Positions 14,275 through 21,704 of a stretch of 23,323 nucleotides of DNA are shown here, piece after piece. The translations under genes were made by a program, and so were the position numbers. The notes under the pieces are model-generated. The model was not told where the DNA came from and ran no database searches. It worked only from the letters and a program-made list of their open reading frames with translations. Numbering within the stretch: the stretch's first letter is position 1; every line of letters starts with the position of its first letter. The stretch is from CAZFIO01 sp964519585 (GTDB lineage: Bacteria > Bacillota > Clostridia > Tissierellales > Tissierellaceae), in assembly GCA_964519585.1 (NCBI GenBank), contig CAZFIO010000012.1, positions 1 to 23,323 on the forward strand. The letters are read 5' to 3'.

Positions 14275-15549
14275 TTGGGTAAAGATAAAAACAAAATAAT
14301 ATATTTAATTTCCTTTATATTTATTCTTGCATTGGTTTTTTCATTTTATTTTAATAGGGCTCTATTTTATCCCTCCTCTTTTGATATTGTAAAGGGTGAA
14401 AGCCACACTTTTGACTTCTCATTTCCCTTTTCTTTAGAATATAAAAGAGAAAATAAGATTGCACAACCAATTTTTAATGAGGGTCATAGGATATTGAGGA
14501 AATCCTACAGTTTGGATGGAAGAGATTTAGGAGAAACTAACATTAAGTTAAAACTTTTAGGTATGATTCCTGTAAAGAATTATAATGTTAGTGTTGTTGA
14601 AAGAAATCATTTAATTCCAGGTGGAAAAACAATAGGAGTAAGTCTTAATACAAAAGGTGTCCTAGTGGTGGCTATAACAGATGTTATAGATGAACAGGGT
14701 AATAGAGTGAGCCCTGCTAAAGAGGCAGGCCTACGAGTAGGGGATAATATAGTTGGGATTAATGGTAGCAAAGTTTTGAATTCTGATCATGTTGTAAAGA
14801 TTTTAAATGAAAATCAGGATAAAGAGATAGAAATCAAAACCATAAGAAATAAGAAGGAAATAAATATAAAGATTAGTCCAAAAAAGTCTATACAGGATAA
14901 TACCTATAGATTAGGTATATGGATTAGGGATAAAACTACAGGTATAGGTACCCTAACCTATTATAATTTAGAAGATAAAAGTTTTGGTGCCTTAGGTCAT
15001 GGAATTACAGATGCTGATACAGGTAAGTTATTGAGTGTGGATAATGGAATAATTACCCAGGCAAGGGTATCTGAGATAGAGCAAGGAGTCAAGGGCACAC
15101 CAGGGGTATTAAAGGGTGTATTTTATAAAACTGATGAGGTTTTAGGAAATGTTTTTTTGAATAATGAATTTGGAATATATGGAAGTTTAAATGAAAAAAA
15201 TATAAATGTTAAGAATAGTCAAAGTATACCAATTGGTTTCAAAAATGAAGTTAAATTGGGCAAGGCATACATCTTAACATCCTTAAATAATAATGAAATT
15301 GAAAAATATGAAATAGAAATTATAAAACTGCAGGCACAAGAAACAGAGGAACAAAAAAGTATGATTGTTAAAATAACAGATAAGGATCTTTTGGAAAAAA
15401 CGGGGGGAATAGTTCAAGGTATGAGCGGTAGCCCAATAATACAAAATAACAAGATAATTGGTGCAGTTACTCATGTATTCATAAATGATCCAACAAAGGG
15501 TTATGGATTATATATAGAATGGATGCTAGCACAAGAAGATAAGTTTTAA
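14275..15549 (+). CDS. spoIVB: SpoIVB signalling serine peptidase (S55 family)
   Basis: The product is 424 aa. An N-terminal membrane anchor or signal segment (about 8-25) is followed by a PDZ domain (about 118-200, with SPAKEAGLRVGDNIVGING) and the S55 trypsin-like peptidase. Candidate catalytic residues are His242 in GALGHGITD and Ser384 in GMSGSPII, with an Asp near 369-371. The C-terminal pattern AVTHVFINDPTKGYGLYIEW is conserved. SpoIVB is made in the forespore, enters the intermembrane space and cleaves SpoIVFA, activating the SpoIVFB protease and pro-sigma-K processing. The TTG start at 14275 has AGGAGAGTGA at 14261-14270; a second, perfect AGGAGGTGAT lies further upstream (14238-14247) with no start codon after it. 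spo0A follows, as in B. subtilis. Confidence 0.96.
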   Translation: MGKDKNKIIYLISFIFILALVFSFYFNRALFYPSSFDIVKGESHTFDFSFPFSLEYKRENKIAQPIFNEGHRILRKSYSLDGRDLGETNIKLKLLGMIPVKNYNVSVVERNHLIPGGKTIGVSLNTKGVLVVAITDVIDEQGNRVSPAKEAGLRVGDNIVGINGSKVLNSDHVVKILNENQDKEIEIKTIRNKKEINIKISPKKSIQDNTYRLGIWIRDKTTGIGTLTYYNLEDKSFGALGHGITDADTGKLLSVDNGIITQARVSEIEQGVKGTPGVLKGVFYKTDEVLGNVFLNNEFGIYGSLNEKNINVKNSQSIPIGFKNEVKLGKAYILTSLNNNEIEKYEIEIIKLQAQETEEQKSMIVKITDKDLLEKTGGIVQGMSGSPIIQNNKIIGAVTHVFINDPTKGYGLYIEWMLAQEDKF

Positions 15550-15565
15550 TACTTATCTTCTTTTT
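15534..15565 (+). terminator. intrinsic terminator overlapping the end of spoIVB
   Basis: An 11-bp perfect stem (AGAAGATAAGT at 15534-15544 and ACTTATCTTCT at 15551-15561) is followed by T. The hairpin contains the spoIVB stop codon in its loop. It insulates spo0A from spoIVB transcription. Confidence 0.8.
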
Positions 15566-15587
15566 AATAAAAAACTTTAGGATAAAA

Positions 15588-15614
15588 AAAGGATTTTTGA
15601 ATTAATCGTCGAAT
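15588..15614 (+). promoter_or_regulatory. sigma-H promoter overlapping a 0A box, upstream of spo0A
   Basis: AAAGGATTT (15588-15596) fits the sigma-H -35 pattern RnAGGAWWW. After an 11-nt spacer, GTCGAAT (15608-15614) fits the -10 pattern RnnGAAT. The GTCGAA core of a Spo0A binding site (7 of 10 against TTTGTCGAAA) coincides with this -10. The start would be near 15622. B. subtilis spo0A has a sigma-H promoter subject to Spo0A control. Confidence 0.65.
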
Positions 15615-15650
15615 TAGTTAATATATTGATTATAATGAGGGGGAATTGCG

Positions 15651-16448
15651 TTGACTAAGGTAAAAGTTTTGATAGCTGACGACAATAGAGAGTTTTGTCA
15701 AATTATGCTCCAATATTTAAAGAATTATCAAGAGTTTGAAATTGTTGGTGTAGCAAAGGATGGAGTAGAAGCTTTGAATTTCGTAGAAAGGCTTGTACCA
15801 GATATTTTAATATTGGATATGATTATGCCACATTTGGATGGGCTAGGAGTCTTGGAAAAATTAAGTGTATCAGGCAAGATAAGTTCTCTAAAAGTACTGG
15901 TTTTATCAGCAGTAGGTCACGACAGTATAACACAAAAAGCTATTGAATTAGGGGCTAGCTACTATATTGTAAAGCCATTTGATTTGGAAATTTTAGCAAA
16001 AAGATTAATTGAAATTTCACAGATAAAGAATTCAATAAAGGACACAGATGATAGAACTACTTATGGGATTATGCCCAATTTCAAAGTTAAAGAACAAGAC
16101 TTTGAGGAAAAAATCACACAAGTTATCCAAGAAATAGGTATTCCTGCCCACATAAAAGGATATCTTTATTTGAGGGAATCTATAAATATTGTAATTGATG
16201 ATATTGAATATTTGGGTGCTGTAACTAAGGAATTATATCCTGCTGTAGCTGAAAAGTTTAATACAACATCTAGTAGAGTTGAAAGAGCAATACGACATGC
16301 AATTGAAGTAGCGTGGAATAGGGGAAATATAGAAACTATAAATAAGATTTTTGGATATACAGTTAACACTAATAAGGGAAAACCTACAAATAGTGAGTTT
16401 ATTGCTTTAATTTCTGATAAAATAAGATTGGATTCTATACACAATTAA
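15651..16448 (+). CDS. spo0A: sporulation master regulator Spo0A
   Basis: A 265-aa response regulator. The receiver domain (about 4-122) has the acidic pair D10/D11, phospho-acceptor D56 (DILILDMIMP), S86 and K108 (YYIVKPFD). The C-terminal DNA-binding domain (about 145-265) contains YPAVAEKFNTTSSRVERAIR and HAIEVAWNRGN, the recognition region for 0A boxes. When phosphorylated it switches on sporulation. The start is a TTG at 15651 with GAGGGGG about 7 nt upstream. All key residues are intact. It is monocistronic by position, between the spoIVB terminator and the Nudix gene promoter. Confidence 0.98.
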   Translation: MTKVKVLIADDNREFCQIMLQYLKNYQEFEIVGVAKDGVEALNFVERLVPDILILDMIMPHLDGLGVLEKLSVSGKISSLKVLVLSAVGHDSITQKAIELGASYYIVKPFDLEILAKRLIEISQIKNSIKDTDDRTTYGIMPNFKVKEQDFEEKITQVIQEIGIPAHIKGYLYLRESINIVIDDIEYLGAVTKELYPAVAEKFNTTSSRVERAIRHAIEVAWNRGNIETINKIFGYTVNTNKGKPTNSEFIALISDKIRLDSIHN

Positions 16449-16489
16449 ACCTATATAATAAGAATTATTTATTATAGTATTTGTATATA

Positions 16490-16498
16490 TGATATAAT
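16490..16498 (+). promoter_or_regulatory. extended -10 promoter of the Nudix gene
   Basis: TGATATAAT: a TATAAT (16493-16498) preceded by TGA. The -35 region (about 16470-16475, TATTAT) is poor. The start would be near 16505, giving a leader of about 35 nt. Confidence 0.5.
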
Positions 16499-16539
16499 AG
16501 AAATAAATACTGCTTTAGAGTTGATTTGGGGGTTAAACT

Positions 16540-17079
16540 ATGTCATTGTTACAAAAAACTATGAAATCTGAAAAAGTATATGAAGGAAAGATTTTGAATT
16601 TGAGGATTGATACTGTAGAACTTCCTAATAAAAAATATTCTAAAAGGGAAATTGTTGAACATTCAGGTGCTGTAGCCATTGTTCCTATAATTGATAAGGA
16701 TAAGCTTATATTAATCAAGCAATATAGGAAGGCAGTGGAAGATTATTTATATGAAATTCCAGCTGGAAGAATAGAAATAAATGAAGAACCTAGAGAGACA
16801 GCTATTAGAGAATTAATTGAAGAGATTGGATATAGACCAAAAAAACTTACTTATTTATCAGAATTTTATCCTTCACCGGGTTATACAAATGAAAAAATTC
16901 AACTTTTCCTGGGGGAAGCACTAATTGCAGAAGCTCCTGACACAGAAACTGAAGAACTTATTGAGGTACATGAATTTACATTTGACCATGTAATTAAAAT
17001 GATAGAAAGAAATGAAATTATTGATGCTAAAACAATAATAGGTGTATATACAGCTATGAACATATTAACTGACAATTAA
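16540..17079 (+). CDS. nudF: ADP-ribose pyrophosphatase (Nudix hydrolase)
   Basis: A 179-aa Nudix enzyme that hydrolyses ADP-ribose to AMP and ribose 5-phosphate. The Nudix box is complete at residues 76-98 (G76, E82, R90-E91-L92, E94-E95, G97). Pro113, in EFYPSPGYTNE, lies 16 residues after the box glycine; a proline there is the mark of ADP-ribose pyrophosphatases. The N-terminal part (KVYEGKILNLRIDTVELPN) fits the subfamily. A G-rich site (TTGGGGGTT) precedes the ATG. The B. subtilis nudF-spoIIM neighbourhood is conserved. Confidence 0.94.
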   Translation: MSLLQKTMKSEKVYEGKILNLRIDTVELPNKKYSKREIVEHSGAVAIVPIIDKDKLILIKQYRKAVEDYLYEIPAGRIEINEEPRETAIRELIEEIGYRPKKLTYLSEFYPSPGYTNEKIQLFLGEALIAEAPDTETEELIEVHEFTFDHVIKMIERNEIIDAKTIIGVYTAMNILTDN

Positions 17080-17082
17080 GTT

Positions 17083-17110
17083 ATAAAGCTTCCTTATGAG
17101 ACATATAAAT
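17083..17110 (+). promoter_or_regulatory. possible sigma-E promoter of spoIIM
   Basis: CATATAAAT (17102-17110) resembles the sigma-E -10 CATACAnT, and ATA (17083-17085) is 16 nt upstream. The predicted start (about 17116) falls in the loop of the leader hairpin. B. subtilis spoIIM is a sigma-E gene. The motifs are degenerate. Confidence 0.4.
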
Positions 17111-17138
17111 TAAACAAAAGATTGTCTCATAGGGAGGT
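17088..17138 (+). promoter_or_regulatory. hairpin sequestering the spoIIM ribosome binding site
   Basis: GCTTCCTTATGAGACA (17088-17103) pairs with TGTCTCATAGGGAGGT (17123-17138): 16 contiguous pairs, three of them G-T, with a 19-nt loop. After one mismatch, three more A-T pairs reach position 17142. The right arm contains the whole ribosome binding site AGGGAGG (17131-17137) of spoIIM. There is no T-run after it, so it is not a terminator. Confidence 0.75.
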
Positions 17139-17144
17139 CTTAAA

Positions 17145-17765
17145 TTGACATATGATAGAATTCTAACAATTCTCAAAAACCATTTTCAAAAAAGATTTAC
17201 TTTTTACTTTATATTAATAATATTTTTTTTCCTAGGTAATATACTTGGGCCTATAACTTTTAAATTCTTTAAGCCTGATACAAGGGAATTTGTATTTAGG
17301 CTAATTTTTAGGCAATTTAATTGGAATAAGTACACAAACTATTTTTCGATTTTAAAACCAAGTATTCTATTTAACCTAATTACCTTTTTTCTACTGATGT
17401 ATATTAGTATTTTAAAATTAGGGATCTATATTATACCTTTTTTTATTTTTATTAAGGGTATAATGATAAGCTATGGAGTTTCTTATTTAATCAACTATCA
17501 TGGTTTTAAAGGATTTCTTGTTTCTATCATTAGTTTATATCCTCAATCTGTTTTCCTCATATTACCAGCAATTGGGTTCTCAGCCCTATCTATGGATATA
17601 GCAAAAAAGTATAATAATTTACAGTATAGGACTGTAAATATTATTAAAGATATCTACTTTAATGAAAATCTTATTATTACCTTATCTTATTTGGCAATGT
17701 TTATTATTGTTTCACTTGTAGAATCATATAGTATATACATAATGATGCTTTCATTACTGGATTAA
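17145..17765 (+). CDS. spoIIM: stage II sporulation protein M
   Basis: A 206-aa polytopic membrane protein with hydrophobic segments near 20-40, 75-95, 97-118, 125-150 and 180-203. The first segment ends with FFFLGNILGP, and the later FIFIKGIMISYGVSYLI is typical of SpoIIM. With SpoIID and SpoIIP it forms the peptidoglycan-remodelling complex that drives engulfment; SpoIIM anchors the complex in the mother-cell membrane. The TTG start at 17145 follows AGGGAGG by 7 nt, but that site is buried in a long hairpin. Translation is therefore expected mainly from a transcript that starts inside the hairpin loop. Confidence 0.93.
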   Translation: MTYDRILTILKNHFQKRFTFYFILIIFFFLGNILGPITFKFFKPDTREFVFRLIFRQFNWNKYTNYFSILKPSILFNLITFFLLMYISILKLGIYIIPFFIFIKGIMISYGVSYLINYHGFKGFLVSIISLYPQSVFLILPAIGFSALSMDIAKKYNNLQYRTVNIIKDIYFNENLIITLSYLAMFIIVSLVESYSIYIMMLSLLD

Positions 17766-17795
17766 ATATAAAATAACTTATGAAAGGGTTTTAAT

Positions 17796-19100
17796 ATGAG
17801 AATTAACGACATTATAAAAAAGAAAAGAGATGGACTTAATTTAAGCTCTGAAGAAATACGATATTTTGTCAATGGATATGTAAATGATGAAATCCCTGAT
17901 TATCAAATTTCAGCCTTATTAATGGCTATATATTTGAATAGAATGAATGATGCGGAAACCTTGTACTTAACAGAGGCCATGGTTGATTCAGGGGATAGTG
18001 TTGATTTATCCAAAATAGATGGTATAAAGGTGGACAAGCATTCAACTGGAGGGGTTGGAGATAGTATTACCTTAATTCTAGGGCCAATGGTTGCATCATG
18101 TGGAGTACCTTTTGTAAAAATGTCTGGTAGGGGACTAGGTCATACGGGGGGAACCTTGGATAAACTGGAGTCCATTGAAAATTTTAATGTAAATCTAACT
18201 AGTGATGAATTTATAAATATATCAAATAAAATAAATATTGCTATTTGTAGTCAAACTGCAAATATTACGCCTGCCGATAAAAAGTTATACTCACTCAGAG
18301 ATGTAACAGGGACGGTTGAGAATTTATCTCTGATTGCTAGTAGTATTATGAGCAAAAAGTTGGCTGTTAAGTCTAATGCAATTGTCTTGGATGTAAAGGT
18401 TGGACATGGGGCCTTTATGAAGACTAGGGAGGAGGCTTTAGCCCTGGCAAATGAAATGGTTAAGATAGGAAATAACTATGGAAGGGAGACTGTAGCAGTA
18501 CTAACAAATATGAACCAACCCTTGGGGAGAGCCATAGGAAATGCCCTAGAGGTAAAAGAAGCTGTAGAAGTCTTAATGAACAAGGGTCCAAAGGATTTAT
18601 TGGAATTATCCTTAGAATTAGGTGCTCATTTGTTAATATTAGCTAAAAGGGTCACTTCTTTAGATGAAGGTAAAGACTTATTAATGGGAAAAATAAATAA
18701 TGGACAGGCCTATGAAAAGTTCCTTGAATTTGTAGAGGCACAAAAGGGTAATATTTCTATGATTAAGGATCTGGACCTTATGCCACAGGCTGAACACATA
18801 ATTGAAGTAACTAGTAAATCAAAGGGTTATATTAAATCTATCAATGCTGAGGTTATGGGGGAGTCTGCCTTACTTTTAGGTGCAGGTAGAGAAAACTTAG
18901 ACTCCATACTTGATTTATCAGCTGGTTTAATCCTAAATAAAAAGGTAGGAGATGATGTTTCTATAGGTGATACACTAGTATATATACATGCAAATAATTT
19001 AAAAAATATAGAGCTTGTAAAAGAAAAGATATTGGATAATTATATAATTAGTCAGGATAATATTGAAGCAGAGAATCTAATAATAGACTGCGTAATGTAA
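17796..19100 (+). CDS. pdp: pyrimidine-nucleoside phosphorylase
   Basis: A 434-aa enzyme of the nucleoside phosphorylase II family that cleaves uridine and thymidine/deoxyuridine to base and (deoxy)ribose 1-phosphate. KVDKHSTGGVGD (78-89) contacts phosphate, and the family signature SGRGLGHTGGTLDKLE is at 110-125. The C-terminal alpha/beta domain is complete. Close similarity to Bacillus/Geobacillus Pdp rather than thymidine-specific DeoA is my reading of the sequence. The site before the ATG is GAAAGGG, and the gene follows spoIIM by 30 nt. In B. subtilis spoIIM, drm, pupG, pdp and dacF are also neighbours. Confidence 0.95.
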   Translation: MRINDIIKKKRDGLNLSSEEIRYFVNGYVNDEIPDYQISALLMAIYLNRMNDAETLYLTEAMVDSGDSVDLSKIDGIKVDKHSTGGVGDSITLILGPMVASCGVPFVKMSGRGLGHTGGTLDKLESIENFNVNLTSDEFINISNKINIAICSQTANITPADKKLYSLRDVTGTVENLSLIASSIMSKKLAVKSNAIVLDVKVGHGAFMKTREEALALANEMVKIGNNYGRETVAVLTNMNQPLGRAIGNALEVKEAVEVLMNKGPKDLLELSLELGAHLLILAKRVTSLDEGKDLLMGKINNGQAYEKFLEFVEAQKGNISMIKDLDLMPQAEHIIEVTSKSKGYIKSINAEVMGESALLLGAGRENLDSILDLSAGLILNKKVGDDVSIGDTLVYIHANNLKNIELVKEKILDNYIISQDNIEAENLIIDCVM

Positions 19101-19133
19101 TTTAATAGCCAAAAATTTCAATACTTCATATTG

Positions 19134-19160
19134 GCATATAAGGAAAGTAATTGGATACTA
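19134..19160 (+). promoter_or_regulatory. possible forespore (sigma-F/sigma-G) promoter of dacF
   Basis: GCATA (19134-19138), a 15-nt spacer, and GATACTA (19154-19160), which differs at one base from the sigma-G -10 CATACTA. The -35 fits both sigma-F and sigma-G patterns. B. subtilis dacF is a forespore gene. Confidence 0.5.
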
Positions 19161-19193
19161 TAAAGATAAATATAAATACGGAGGGTTTATCTT

Positions 19194-20339
19194 ATGAAAA
19201 AAATAGTAGTCCTTTTAACTATACTTATATTAGTTCTGACAAACATCACAGTTTTTGCTGAAATGGACTTGAACAGTCCATCGGCAATACTTTTGGATTA
19301 TAATACAGGACAGGTGATTTTTAGTAAAAATGAAAAGGAGAAATTACCACCTGCTAGCATTACTAAAATAATGAATCTTCTTATAGTTATGGAATTGTTA
19401 AGTGATGGGAATATAACATTGGAAGACAAGGTAGCAGTTAGTGAAAATGCCTCTAAAACCCCTGGAACTACTATTTATTTAGACAGGGATGAAGTTCAAA
19501 CTGTTGATAATCTAATTAAAGCTATTTCTATAAGGTCTGCAAATGATGCTGCTGTTGCCCTAGCTGAGCATATATCTGGTAGTGAAGCTGAATTTGTAAA
19601 ATTAATGAACAAGAAGGCAAAAAGTCTAGGTATGAATAATACTAATTTTTCCAATTGTACAGGGCTTTCAAGTGATAACCATTACACCACTGCTTCAGAT
19701 ATAGGTAAGATGTCCAAGGCACTTTTAGACCACAATATGATATATGATTATCTAAATACCTATATGGAAGATATAGAGGTTGGTAAAACAAAAAAGAGTA
19801 TCCAGACTATGGTAAACACAAATAGACTTATAAAAGATTATGTTGGGGCCAATGGAATTAAAACAGGATATACAAGCGAAGCTAAGCATTGTATATCAGC
19901 TTCAGCAAAAAGAGATAATCTTCATTTAATAGCAGTTGTTATGAAGTCTGACAGTTCTGATAGTAGGTTTAAGGATGCAAAAACTTTATTAGATTTTGGT
20001 TTTTCTAATTATAAAACTTTAACTATTGGGAGTAAGGGTGATATAATCACTGGTATAGAGATACAAAAAGGAAAAAAGAACCTGGTAGACTTAGTCTTGG
20101 AAAGGGACTGCCATATTTTACTGAAAAAGGAAGTAAGTGCAGAAGTTGAGAAGCTTGTAAATATACCTAGTTTTATGGAAGCTCCTATAAAAGAAAATCA
20201 AATAGTTGGAGAGTTAGTAATCAAATCTAATGGTAAGATAGTAGATACTGTGAACTTACTTGCAAAAGAAGAGGTTGGAACTGGGAGCATTTTTAATATA
20301 TTGAATAAAGTAATTAGAAATTTTCTATTTAATATTTAG
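19194..20339 (+). CDS. dacF: D-alanyl-D-alanine carboxypeptidase DacF
   Basis: A 381-aa low-molecular-weight penicillin-binding protein. It has a signal peptide (1-22, MKKIVVLLTILILVLTNITV then FAE), active-site SITK (Ser55-Lys58), SAN (114-116) and KTG (222-224). A C-terminal beta domain and an amphipathic tail (IFNILNKVIRNFLFNI) for membrane attachment follow. It trims the terminal D-Ala from peptidoglycan stem peptides. In B. subtilis DacF acts in the forespore and affects cortex cross-linking. GGAGGG lies upstream of the ATG, and the gene has its own probable developmental promoter. A paralogue lies after scpAB. Confidence 0.95.
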   Translation: MKKIVVLLTILILVLTNITVFAEMDLNSPSAILLDYNTGQVIFSKNEKEKLPPASITKIMNLLIVMELLSDGNITLEDKVAVSENASKTPGTTIYLDRDEVQTVDNLIKAISIRSANDAAVALAEHISGSEAEFVKLMNKKAKSLGMNNTNFSNCTGLSSDNHYTTASDIGKMSKALLDHNMIYDYLNTYMEDIEVGKTKKSIQTMVNTNRLIKDYVGANGIKTGYTSEAKHCISASAKRDNLHLIAVVMKSDSSDSRFKDAKTLLDFGFSNYKTLTIGSKGDIITGIEIQKGKKNLVDLVLERDCHILLKKEVSAEVEKLVNIPSFMEAPIKENQIVGELVIKSNGKIVDTVNLLAKEEVGTGSIFNILNKVIRNFLFNI

Positions 20340-20357
20340 ATAGACTAAGGAGATAGT

Positions 20358-21104
20358 ATGGATCATAATATTGTATTGGAAACTTTTCAAGGCCCACTAG
20401 ATGTCTTATTAAACTTAATTGAAAAAGCTAAGATAGATATATACGATATACCTATCAATATAATCACTGAACAATATATGGAATATATATATGCTATGGA
20501 AGATTTAAACCTTGATATAGCTAGTGATTTCCTTATAATGGCTTCTACTTTGCTACAAATAAAATCCAGAATGTTACTACCCAAGGAGAAACTTGTGGTA
20601 GATGGAGATGAAATAGAAATAGATCCACGTGAAGAATTAGTCGCACAAATATTGGCTTATAAGAAGTTTAAAGAAGTTTCAGAACAGTTGCGTCAGGTGG
20701 CTATAGTAGAATCCATGGCCTACTATAAGCCTATGGAAGACCTAAGTATATATGAGGAGACTAATACAGAGATAGGGCCTTTTGATTTAAACCTATTAAT
20801 GGAATCTATTAGTCGAATTATGGAAAAAAGATCTAGTTTGGAAACTGTATTAGACTTAAATGAAATCAATAGGGATGAATTTACAATTAAGGAGTGTACA
20901 GATAATATTATTATAAGACTTGATAGTTTTGATAAAATCAAGTTTACAGATCTTTTGAATAGGGAGACTACAAGGAATGAGATTATTGCATATTTTCTCT
21001 CATTGTTAGAGTTGTCAAAGTCTGGGTATCTAACTATTAGGCAGAACAAGTCTTATTCTGATATAAATATAATCAAACTAAAAAGCAAGGAGCAGGTAAT
21101 ATGA
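20358..21104 (+). CDS. scpA: segregation and condensation protein A
   Basis: A 248-aa kleisin with the N-terminal pattern FQGPLDVLLNLIEKAKIDIY, then DFLIMASTLLQIKSRMLLP, and a C-terminal winged-helix part. ScpA bridges the SMC head domains and binds ScpB to form bacterial condensin for chromosome organisation. AAGGAGAT (20347-20354) precedes the ATG. Its end overlaps scpB by 4 nt (ATGA). Confidence 0.96.
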   Translation: MDHNIVLETFQGPLDVLLNLIEKAKIDIYDIPINIITEQYMEYIYAMEDLNLDIASDFLIMASTLLQIKSRMLLPKEKLVVDGDEIEIDPREELVAQILAYKKFKEVSEQLRQVAIVESMAYYKPMEDLSIYEETNTEIGPFDLNLLMESISRIMEKRSSLETVLDLNEINRDEFTIKECTDNIIIRLDSFDKIKFTDLLNRETTRNEIIAYFLSLLELSKSGYLTIRQNKSYSDINIIKLKSKEQVI

Positions 21105-21640
21105 CATCAATAGAAATAAAATCAATAATTGAAGCCTTATTATTTACATGGGGGGACCCCTTAAGTCTTGGTGATATTAGTAAGATTATGGATATTGATA
21201 AAAAGGCCTTAGAAAATATTATGTTGGAAATGATTGATGATTTTAATAGCAGTAAAAGAGGTCTAAGGATAGTTAAAATGAACGACATGTATCAAATTGG
21301 GACAAGGCCTGAATATTTTGATTATATAAAGAAGTTAAACTACTCCACTAGCAAAAGAAACCTATCAAATGCTGCCCTGGAAACCTTATCTATCATAGCA
21401 TACAAGCAACCCATTACAAAATCAGAAATAGACCATATAAGAGGTGTAAAGTGTGATAGGGCTATAGAAACTTTAATGGGAAGACAAATGATAAAGGAGC
21501 TTGGTAGGTTGGACAAGCCAGGAAAACCTATAATATATGGAACAACTGAAGAATTCCTTAAGGCTTTTGCCCTAGAAACCTTATCAGACCTACCTGATTT
21601 AAAGGAAATTGAAGAAAAACTTCAATATATAGAAGAATAA
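21101..21640 (+). CDS. scpB: segregation and condensation protein B
   Basis: A 179-aa protein with two winged-helix domains. Family patterns are IEALLFTWGDPLSLGDISKI, then ALETLSIIAYKQPITKSEID and HIRGVKCDRAIETL. It dimerises and binds the ScpA linker in the Smc-ScpAB complex. It is translationally coupled to scpA by an ATGA overlap. Confidence 0.96.
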   Translation: MTSIEIKSIIEALLFTWGDPLSLGDISKIMDIDKKALENIMLEMIDDFNSSKRGLRIVKMNDMYQIGTRPEYFDYIKKLNYSTSKRNLSNAALETLSIIAYKQPITKSEIDHIRGVKCDRAIETLMGRQMIKELGRLDKPGKPIIYGTTEEFLKAFALETLSDLPDLKEIEEKLQYIEE

Positions 21641-21658
21641 TACTTTAAGTATTATTTT
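21635..21658 (+). terminator. probable terminator after scpB
   Basis: AATAATACT (21635-21643) pairs with AGTATTATT (21647-21655) around a 3-nt loop, and flanking bases can extend the stem. A short T-run (21654-21658) follows. The stem includes the scpB stop codon and is A-T rich, so strength is uncertain. Confidence 0.55.
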
Positions 21659-21704
21659 TCTTATTTAAGGAATGATAATATTAAAAGTTCTTGGAGGTTA
21701 TGTT

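Noticed and set aside
15631..15636. TATAAT just upstream of spo0A
   Set aside because: No -35 at proper spacing, and the start would fall at the ribosome binding site, leaving almost no leader.
16451..16477. A-T rich inverted repeat between spo0A and the Nudix gene
   Set aside because: The stem (CTATATAATAA / TTATTATAG) has a bulge, is all A-T apart from one pair, and lacks a following T-run, so I do not call it a terminator.
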